This document shows positions 56,206-64,000 of a stretch of DNA of 64,000 bases, piece after piece. The stretch is from positions 1,386,504-1,450,503 of the forward strand of contig CACRSC010000010.1 of assembly GCA_902651635.1 (NCBI GenBank). The letters are read 5' to 3'. The notes below the pieces were generated by a model. The model searched no databases. It had not been told where the DNA came from and was given only the letters and a program-made list of their open reading frames with translations. This DNA comes from Mastigamoeba balamuthi (lineage: Eukaryota > Evosea > Mastigamoebida > Mastigamoebidae). Position numbers and translations under genes: made by a program. How positions within the stretch are numbered: the stretch's first letter is position 1; every line of letters begins with the position of its first letter.

Positions 56206-56275
56206 GCACTGGCCGGGACTCGAACCCGGATCGCCCGCGTGGCAGGCGAGCATTCTACCCTTAGACCACCAGTGC
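56206..56275 (-). tRNA. tRNA-Gly (anticodon GCC)
   Basis: The minus strand gives a full cloverleaf: acceptor GCACTGG with CCAGTGC, anticodon stem CTCGC/GCGGG around the loop CTGCCAC (anticodon GCC), and a T-arm with GGGTTCGAGTCCC. The sequence is close to eukaryotic tRNA-Gly(GCC). Runs of A on the plus strand beyond the 3' end could terminate Pol III. No intron. Confidence 0.95.
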
Positions 56276-56688
56276 TTCTCACAATGATGTTTTGTCGAAA
56301 GCGGGCTGAGGGTAACCAACATCGACTCAAGGCTGATGAACAGCTCCTGACTCCTGATTGGAGTTGTTCCGGAACTGAACTCCGGGAAGACCGTCGATCT
56401 CAGAAGAATTCCGGATCATCTTTCCCTTATCGATGTTCTCGGGCGTAGGACAGGCGAACCTTGCAGGGAAGGTCAGCGGGCTCGAAAACTGCGGTTGGAT
56501 GTCACGAACGGAGGGAGGGCGGCGTGCCACGAGGGCCAGGGCTGTGCACTGGGCCAGCATGAGCGTGGGGTGCTCGAGGTTCTGCCTCGATTTTTTCTCT
56601 TACGTCACCTGCGGGGCAGTCGGACGGACAAATCTCTTCCGGTCATCGTCCCTCACAACTCAATTCTGCAACGCTCCAAGACACACAC

Positions 56689-57370
56689 ATGGCTCGCCTT
56701 GCGATTCGCACTCTCTTCATTGTGAGCTGCAGGTCACCCACACATTGTCTCGCTCACCATTGGCACCCAACGCCAGGCCCTTGCTGCTCTGCAAGTCGCG
56801 AGCGTGCACCTCATGCGCAACGCGGTGCTGCCTCTGCTGTGTATGTCCTGCGTGATGGCCGTGGTCTCGGTCATTCTGTGCGTCGTGGCTCTGTGGTCCA
56901 CCCGAAGTGGCTGCCTCGCCGTCCGCACACTGCTCGTCGTCGTGAGTCTGGAGTCTTCTGGTCCCCAACGTTTCTGACACGTTTTGCCAGAGCGGAACCG
57001 TGCAGGGTGCCATGCTGGCGGTGACGGGTGTTGTCCTCGCCGATCCCTCTTGGTCCGTCCTTGCGATGAGGTTCGTGGGATCAGTCCGTCTGCCGGGTTT
57101 CGTCTCACGTGTCTTTTTCGGAGCAGAGAGGTATCCGCCGTTCCCAAAGCGGTCGTCGACGCCGTGCGGTACATCGTCATGCTGGTGCCCCCGGTGCTGC
57201 TCGTGGCCCTCTTCGTGGTCTCTGTCCTGCTGCCGTGCTGCCTCGCCCTTGGTGGGCGAACGGTCCGCGGCGACGTGGACGCCGACGTGTTCTCCTCCAG
57301 CCAGCCCCGATACTCGTTCTGGGACGGCGCGACACCGTGCCACCACACGCCGTCCAAGAGTGTTGTGTAA
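56689..57370 (+). CDS. Small membrane protein with about four helices
   Basis: Four exons with exact phase: 56689-56721, 56777-56941, 56991-57070 and 57127-57370, separated by introns of only 49-56 bases, give 173 residues. Hydrophobic segments: ARLAIRTLFIALAALQVAS, AVLPLLCMSCVMAVVSVILC, QGAMLAVTGVVLADPSW (weaker), and YIVMLVPPVLLVALFVVSVL. The hydrophilic C-terminus ends HHTPSKSVV. The pattern suggests a claudin- or tetraspan-like topology but no family signature is visible. The coherence of four in-phase exons is the main support. Confidence 0.65.
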
Positions 57371-57893
57371 GAGCAGAAACGCCCCCCGTACGGGATGCCG
57401 CGTATGGGAGTGATGTCAGATCTCAGATAGAATAGAATATTTGCCCACGGAATTCAATTGATTCGCATTTGCTGCGGAATTCGTGTTCTCGAGCACACGC
57501 GGGCACAGCGGTCATGCGGGAAAGGGTCCGGATGAGCATCTTTCGGGGCTGCAAAGTCGGTTTGGGGGCGGGCTCTGGGGCGTGATCATCAGCAAAATCT
57601 GAATCTCACACAAAAATAACCACACCGAATTAATAAGGTAGTGGGGCGCTGCCTTGGAACCGACCGGACCCCTCGTCGCCGCGTGCCGCGCGATTCTCGC
57701 ACCCGCCCAGCCCCCCGCACCGAACCGCGTGCAACAGCGACGGGAGTCGCGAGCAGGTCGCAGCGCGCGCCCTCGCGAGGCAAAAGAAACACAATTTTTT
57801 AAAATAACGCAACCACACGCACACACACATTGTTAGGCCACAGGCAGAGGGAGGACCCCCAGAGCAGAAGTCGAACAGGCCGAGCGGTGCACG
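57371..57893. other. Intergenic region without a supported gene
   Basis: Contains the 3' flank of the membrane-protein gene and the 5' flank of the cyclin gene. No protein-like frame in the expected style and no RNA gene are seen. Confidence 0.45.
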
Positions 57894-59207
57894 ATGTCGG
57901 ACCACGGAGCGCAGCCTCCCGTGGACGACTCGGCGTTCTGCTGCTCGCAGGAGGTCGCTGCGGCCGCCGCCGGCGTCGGCCCGGCGACGTTTGCGCAGGC
58001 GCTCGCGCGCGTCCTCTCGCCCGACGAGACCTCGCAGCCCCTCTACCGCGTCTTCGAGGGCAAGGGCCCCCCGACCGTCCCCGTCACCGACTATATCAAC
58101 CGGTACTCCCCGTCCCCCTCCTCCACCCCCTACCCCCCCCTCTTCCTCGCGCGGTCGTCCCACCAACCCCACCCCCTTCCCCCTCCACGCCTGCGCGCAT
58201 TTTTCGCGTTATCCGGCCCTTGCGCGGCGCTATTTTTGCGGCCGACGTGACCGCCGGCACCCGGCGGCGCGTTTGCGGCGGTTCTGTGGCGGCGCCGGGG
58301 TATTGCGCGTGATCTGTGGGGGAGTTTTTTTTCGATCGCGCCCGGGGGGCCATTTTTATACCCGCATACGCCGCTTTTTCCGCCCCTTCTCAACACACAC
58401 CACCGCATCGCGGGGGGCAGAGTCGCCTACTACATACCGCAATGCTCGCCGACCATGTGGGTCACGGCGCTGCTGTACATCGACAGGCTGCTGAAGCTCA
58501 ACCAGGGGCTGAGCATCACGTACTACAACATCCACCGAATCATCCTCGGCAGGTTCGAGTTTTCAAAAATAACAACCGCTTTTGAATTTTTAATTTTGTT
58601 TTTCTTTTTTTCCCTCCCCTCCGTTGCCCCTCTCCGGGCCTACGCAATACCCGCTACGTCTCCGCCCCTTCCCACACGCGCGCCACCGTGTCCCCCACGT
58701 CTCGGCGCGCGATTCTCGTTGTGCCCCGCGAAGCGGAGACGGAATTGCGAGGAAAAAACCGCTGTCCGGCGGGCTTCGAAACGCTGACCCAGCGATTATT
58801 CCCTTTTCCGTTGCGGGTGCCTGTGCACTGCCGACGTATTACCGGCGATTTCCCCCCGTCACCCCCCCCGCCCCCGCCTTCGTGGCTCACGTTGCCTTGC
58901 TGCGTGCGGGGTGGGGTCTTGGGCCCGCAGTGTGATATGCGCGTTGAAGTTCCACGAGGACAAGACGTACGGCAACGACTACTTTGCGCGTGTCGGAGGA
59001 GTCCCCGTCCCGGAGCTCAACAGCATCGAGGCGATGTTCCTCCAGCTGCTCAAGTGGGAGCTCTACGTCAACCCCGTCACCTTTGCCCACGCCGCCATCG
59101 CCCTCTCGAAGAGTGCGCCCGCCAGAGCCCCCCAGCCCCCGCCAGGCGGCCCGCGTTGCTCACGAGGGCGCCGGCACCCGCAGTTGTCGCGGAGCCCGGC
59201 CCGATAA
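57894..59207 (+). CDS. Pho80/PCL-type cyclin
   Basis: Regulatory partner of a cyclin-dependent kinase of the Pho85/CDK5 kind. Exons 57894-58102, 58421-58552 and 58931 onward join with exact phase. The cyclin box shows PVTDYINR joined to VAYYIPQCSPTMWVTALLY, then YIDRLLKLNQGL, YNIHRIILGR joined to SVICALKFHEDKTYGN, YFARVGGVPVPELN, and MFLQLLKWELYVNP, which is the classic Pho80 helix order. The C-terminal part after IALSKS is uncertain. The frame used runs to a stop at 59207, but another frame (LLTRAPAPAVVAEPGP, then VKPMQQVQMAAVAATAG, to 59392) also looks coding, so a further small intron may exist. The N-terminus is short and unremarkable. Confidence 0.82.
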
Positions 59208-60332
59208 TGATGAGGAGACTGGAGAGGAGGGCGTCGAGGGCGGCGGGGGTCAAGCCCATGCAGCAGGTGCAGATGGCGGCGGTGGCAGCCACGGCGGGGG
59301 CCCCCGCGGAGGGGCCGCAACCGATGTCAGGCATCACAGCGACATCAGGGTCCAACGCCACCTTCTTTGGCGACGCCTCTGGTGGGCGGTGAGGGCCGAG
59401 TAGTCGCCGCGCAGTACCACACGAGGCAGCAGCGGGATGAGGAGGCGTAGGTGGAGCAGCGAGGCGCCGACCGGGTGCAAGAGGGGCCGGCAACACGGGG
59501 GGCGTGCGCTCTGGGGGGGCTCGCCCAGCAGCAAACAGAGGCAAACGGCGTCAAAGCGAAGGAAGCAGCGACCGGCACCAGCCAGACCTCGGGCAACAGC
59601 GGCACGACGAGCGAGCGCGCCATGCCGGCCTGCTCTCGCAGTGGCGCGCGCGCAGAGGGCGACGACCGGTGGCAGCGTCGCTCAGGGGCTCTTTGGTGTG
59701 CTCCCGAGAGATAACAGCCCTATGCCGCGTTGCTGGACGAGCGGGAGCAGTCCACCGAGCTTTCCCCCCGCTGTCCGTCACGGTGCCGCCGTCGTCTATT
59801 ACTAGTACTACTACCGCCATTCCGCCGTCCAGCGACGTTGGGCGGAGTAATGGCGGCGCCGTTGCCCTGCAGATCCTGACGGTTGGCCTCCCCCGGCACC
59901 ACTGCTCTCTCGTTGCCGTCTCGTTGTCGCCATGCTCGGCTCGCAGCTAGTCCCTCATCACCGCCTCTCCTCCCTCCCCCATCCCGCCTCCTCGTGACGA
60001 TCTCCTGCCTTCACCATCCCCCTCATCAACACCTCTCTCCGCCTGCTCCTGTGTTTGTGGTGCGGAATCGAAACAAATTGAGAACAAACTGTATCACACA
60101 CGCACTTGACACCGTCTTTCCAAGCAGCACACGCACACTCACCTTTCATCAAGTTCTCTCTCCCGCCACACACCGCTCCCAATAGTCTACTATTACCCCC
60201 ATCACAACAAGGGATCCTTGTACGCTCGTCCGTGCCCGTGCGTTAAATGTGGCGAGCACTGACAGAGGAGGTCAGTGTCAACTGAGTCCACCATTAATGA
60301 ATGCGTCTGACATTTCGGTGAGATGCAAAAGT
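59208..60332. other. Intergenic region; possible extra cyclin exon at its start
   Basis: The first 190 bases may encode the true C-terminus of the cyclin in another frame. After that no protein-like frame is supported. There are pyrimidine-rich stretches near 59950-60180. Confidence 0.4.
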
Positions 60333-60404
60333 GGAGGACCCGGGTTTCGATCCCGGTGCCTCGTGAATGCAAATCACGCGCTCTACCAATTGAGCTAGTC
60401 CCCC
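60333..60404 (-). tRNA. tRNA-Ala (anticodon TGC)
   Basis: The minus strand folds into a 72-base cloverleaf: acceptor GGGGGAC with GTCCTCC, D-arm AGCTCAATTGGTAGAGC, anticodon stem CGTGA/TCACG around TTTGCAT (anticodon TGC), and T-arm GGGATCGAAACCC. AAAA on the plus strand follows the 3' end, giving a Pol III T-tract. Confidence 0.95.
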
Positions 60405-60522
60405 ATTTATATAAATACATCTGCTGCTCTCCTTACACAACGGTTTACAGCCCGAAAAGTAGCACTGCGCTGAACAAAGACTGTCAATTGCGAACATAAA
60501 TAGTACGAGCGGCTTCTGTGAA

Positions 60523-62269
60523 CTAATGGAACACAAACGACCATCCGTCCATGTAGTCAGTGGGGCTCTCGAGGATGACGGGCACCTCGTCGCTGCTGTC
60601 AACCGTCCCGTTGTAGACGCTCCCCTCGTGCGGGCAGTCCGGGCACGGCCCCCTAGTGTGCTTCTCCAGTGTCAGCGTGTAGTGCCCCAGCCCGTCCGAC
60701 GCCAAGTAGACCATGTCGCCGCCGGCAGACCTGCCGCTGCAGTTGTAGGACAGGCTCACCACGAGTCTGCACTGGACGCAGTACAGGCGCACTCCGTTGG
60801 GGCTGAAGCACAGGACCCGGGGCCTCGGCTTTGTGTTCCAGCAGTCGCCGTCGGACGAGTTGGAAAGCGCATCAGCGACGGCGGCTCCGGCGTTGAGACT
60901 GCTGTGACCCGTGGCGCAGCATCTCCGCGCTCCAATGGCCGCAGCGGCGACAATTGCGCCGCACGTAACGGCCGCCAGGATGCTCACAACGACACACAGC
61001 GGAACCGCAGTGTTACGCCTCCCCGACGGTTTCAGCGCGTCTTCGCCGTGCCTCTGGCGCTCCGAGGCAGGAGGGCTGACGTCCTCAACGCAGCGGTTCG
61101 AAGTGCTCGGTGTGCCAACATGCGCCGAGGCCTCGAGGTGGAACACAATACGGGTGGGGGCCGGCCTGGTGGCGACCAGAGCGGTGGCCTTCCTGCACTT
61201 GCGGTGCGTCTCCTCGCGCGTGAACCACTTGCCGGGCCTGCAGCACTCCTCCTCGCAGAAGAAGGCGAACAGCTCGTGGTAGCGCCCGTTGGCCACCTTG
61301 TGGTGCGGCTCGGGGCACGAGAACCCCGTGGCCTTGCGGCTGCCGCCCTCGGGCCTATTCCTCGTGGCGGGGCGCAGGTGGACCTTGCAGAGGTACGGCG
61401 TCTGGCAGAAGCCCTGGCAGGCGCCACCGGTGGCCTCCGACTCGGCGACGAGGTCGCGGACGGCCCTGCGGGCGTCGGGGTCGCGCGAGACCCAGTCGGA
61501 GCGGAAGAGAAGCTCCAGGCGTCGCAGGCAGGCACCGCCGCATTTGGCGAGCGTGGGGTTAGCACAGCGAGCACTGAAGCGCTCCCACTTGTTCCGAAGC
61601 AGCAACACATCGTGGCCCTGCCCTGGCGACGTGCTCAGTGGTGGCAAAAGAACATACACGAATAATATGAGGCAGAACAATTGTGTGACAATTGCACCAC
61701 AAAGAAAGGGCTAGGGAAGGACAGGAAGACAGGTAGAGGAGGGAAAAGAAGAAACTACAGCACCCAAAAGCCGGGGGAGAGAGTGGGAACACCGGCCACG
61801 TGCCCAAAGCAACGGACGAGCCCGTATGGAACATCACAGCAAAGCTCCGAACCGCAGACAACACAACAGACAGCACCGAAACGGCGAGCGTACCTGCGAA
61901 TCCGCCGCCCGAGCACACGGGGAGCGGCACGCAGTGCGCCGCGCAGAACTCGCTCGACGTGCACACGCCAAAGCACGCGAGCCCCGACATGGCCCACGCG
62001 GCCTCGCACCTCGCGGCGACGAAACTCAGCGCAGACTCGTCGCCGCCCTCCCTCATGGCGTCCAGCCGGCGCCTGCACTGCACGCTGCACCCCCCGGCAC
62101 CGGCCGCGCGGGTCAGCACGCGCGCGCGGCGGGGAGCGGAAATCGCGCACCACGATGACGTGGCAGCGGCGCGCGCGGGCGCTGCGGGGACTGCGGGCAG
62201 CGCGGGGCTGCAGAGCCCCGAGGGGAAGTCTGGCGACGCGGTCCCGCAGAGGAGGGGGTCCAGCGGGTC
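60523..62269 (-). CDS. Cys-rich receptor-like membrane protein (5' exon unresolved)
   Basis: Exons 62269-61894 and 61622-60523 join in phase 1; a further first exon with the start and signal peptide should lie between 62273 and about 62430. The ectodomain has two Cys-rich helical units: one around RRRLDAMREGG with FVAARCEAAWAMSGLACFG and CTSSEFCAAHC, the other around RFSARCANPTLAKCGGACL, ACQGFCQTPYLC and FCEEECCRPGKWF. One transmembrane helix follows (VPLCVVVSILAAVTCGAIVA), then about 130 residues with cysteines (CFSPNGVRLYCVQC, GPCPDCPHEG) and NxS/T sites. No kinase or known signalling domain. The family is unknown. The similar spacing of the two Cys units suggests an internal duplication. 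Confidence 0.68.
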
Positions 62270-62801
62270 CTGTGGGGAAGGAGGGCGTCAAACACGGGGT
62301 GAAGCGTGCAGCGAGGCTGGCGGCCGCTGGGGGAGAAGGTGCATAAGGTACCATCGCGGTGTGGATTTTGGGTGGACGAAAATCTGCCGTTCCCGCTAGA
62401 CCGCACCCTTCTCCGGAGAGCCGTTTTCACGTCATCACTCGTGACGTACTCGAGCGGCCGTGCAGGCCTTTGATGCTGCTAGGGTGACGACAATGGCAAC
62501 AGAAACTGGAGCCACGTCCCCCGGTAAAGTTGCACGAGAACTAGCTCCCATCCAAACCCTCATCTCGACACGCCGTCTTCCCAGCGAACAACGCGACCAG
62601 GGAACTCACACAACGAACGGGGAGTCTGGCGTGCCGGAGAGAGCGAACAGATATTCGGACCCGATGAGGGACCTCGCCGATATCCCGGCGAATCTGACTG
62701 TTAATTGAACACTCGGCTTCACGTCTCGCACGTTCTCCCGCCCCCTTCAGACTCGTCCAGAACCGCCACTCACAGCCCGCGCCGCATAGAAAGAGAGGGA
62801 C

Positions 62802-64000
62802 ATGCAGTCCATCAAGGCTGTCGTGGTGGGCGACGGGGCGGTGGGCAAGTCCTGCCTGCTCATCTCGTACACCAGTTCGCAGACCCGCATCCACCCGCCC
62901 CGCACACCGCACCGCGTCTCACCGGCCGGAACCCGCCAGCCAACGCGTTTCCGAGCGAGTACGTGCCCACGGTGTTCGACAACTACGTGAGATCGCTCCT
63001 CCCACGCGCCGCTTCTGCTTCTGTTCTCGGTTCTTACACCCCCCGGACGTCTCTTTCCCGGTTCTGCGCGGGTTCCTCCTCTCGAATCCGCACCGCAGAG
63101 CGCGTCTGTGACGGTCGACGGCAAGCCTGTCGCCCTCGGGCTCTGGGACACTGCTGGCCAGGAGGACTGTGCGGCGGCCCCCTGTCATCAACGCCCTTTG
63201 AAATCGCACACCCGATCTTCGCCCCCTTCGGGAACGCAGCAACTCACCGAGCCTCTCGCCTCTGCGCCAGACGACCGCCTGCGGCCGCTGAGCTACCCGC
63301 AGACGGACGTGTTCCTTGTGTGCTTCTCGGTGGTCTCGCGCGCGAGCTTCGAGAACGTGCGGGCCAAGTGGGCCCCCGAGATCAGCAGGCACTGCCCCGG
63401 GGCCCCGTGGCTGCTGCTCGGCAACAAGGGCGACCTCCGCGGCGACCCCCAGACGGCCCAGCGCCTCGCGGAGCGCAACATGACCCCTGTTTCGTGCGTC
63501 AATTCGGATTTGCCCAATTCAATTGAGAATCTCCTCACTTTCCCCTCCGAAAGACCCGAGGAGGCCGAGGCGCTGGCGAGGGAGCTCGGGGCCGCGCGCT
63601 ACATCGAGAACAGCGCCCTGCTGGGCCGCAGCATCAAGGAGGTGTTCGACGAGGCTGTGCGCCTGGTGATCAGCCCGCCCGCAGGCAAGAAGCACCGGCC
63701 GGGCAGGGGCTCCCGCCCGGGGTCCTCGCAGGGCCCAGCGCTGCCCACGCCGCCCGTGCTGCCCAAGGGCATCCCCGCGCCGTGGATCAGCGTCGTCACC
63801 TCGACGTTCGGCGACGACCTGCGTGCGATGCTGCGCAGCGGCGGCGCCTTGGCGGACGTGGAGTTTGTGGGGTGCGGGTCCGCGGAGCCCCTGCGCGCTC
63901 ACAGGGCCGTCCTCGCCTGCGCCTCGGCGCTCTTCCGCAAAGTGCTGGTGGAGGACAGGGCCAAGTGGGGCGAGCGAGCCTCTGCCGCTCCGGTCGTGGC
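62802..64000 (+). CDS. RhoBTB-type GTPase, 5' part (runs off the window)
   Basis: Exons 62802-62874, 62940-62986, 63100-63169, 63271-63493 and 63554 onward join in exact phase. The Rho-family GTPase domain has all motifs: P-loop GDGAVGKS, switch [10 protein letters not shown], switch [27 protein letters not shown] (NKxD) and ENSALLG. A Pro/Gly-rich linker ([15 protein letters not shown]) leads into the first BTB domain ([37 protein letters not shown]), which continues past 64000. There is no CAAX here because the GTPase is followed by BTB domains, as in Dictyostelium RacA and animal RhoBTB, which recruit Cullin-3. The last visible acceptor is AAG rather than CAG. The 5' flank 62430-62801 would be shared with the divergent Cys-rich gene. 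Confidence 0.93.

Overview
This is nuclear DNA of a GC-rich protist. Genes carry many short spliceosomal introns (about 50-340 bases; donors mostly GTGCGT, GTGAGT or GTACGC-like; acceptors YAG). There are three eukaryotic tRNA genes with Pol III T-tracts and a typical eukaryotic housekeeping set. A long EGF/IPT adhesion protein of the dictyostelid ComC type, a fibro-slime protein, a RhoBTB GTPase and Cache-type receptor cyclases together suggest a free-living amoebozoan. That placement is inference, not proof. All exon models below were derived by hand from frame continuity, splice sites and family alignment from memory.

Layout. 1-11.3 kb: 3' end of an unknown gene, an unknown two-exon gene (-), a ubiquitin-like membrane protein (+), an AASDH-like adenylation/carrier/PQQ gene that stops early (+), and immediately after it a roughly 30-module EGF membrane protein that lacks its 5' end. 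11.5-15.6 kb: a broken trypsin-like protease and a tandem-SH3 pseudokinase. 15.8-25 kb: tRNA-Val, the endocytic adaptor Sla2/HIP1, proteasome alpha2, and a secreted fibro-slime protein. 26.8-31.5 kb: a receptor cyclase with degenerate catalytic residues and a small two-exon orphan. 32-33.3 kb: an AT-rich island. 33.3-40.1 kb: a Sec16 gene whose N-terminus is a delta-COP-like longin domain, then FIS1 (mitochondrial/peroxisomal fission). 40.3-46.9 kb: an orphan protein, the oligosaccharyltransferase catalytic subunit STT3, a His/Ser-rich surface protein, and a second copy of the small orphan. 48.1-54.3 kb: a Nudix hydrolase, a pectate lyase, and the second receptor cyclase. 54.9-56.2 kb: a second AT-rich island beside tRNA-Gly. 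56.7-64 kb: a four-helix membrane protein, a Pho80-like cyclin, tRNA-Ala, a Cys-rich receptor-like protein, and the 5' part of a RhoBTB gene.

Several genes serve the secretory and surface pathway (STT3, Sec16, and many secreted or membrane proteins), but nothing indicates operons or co-regulation. The most notable observation is the single gene joining a COPI-type longin domain to the COPII scaffold Sec16: the join lies inside one long uninterrupted exon, so it is not a splice or assembly artefact of my making. Next are the paired paralogues. One receptor cyclase has lost both metal-binding aspartates while its paralogue keeps them, and the two still share a nearly identical stretch of DNA.
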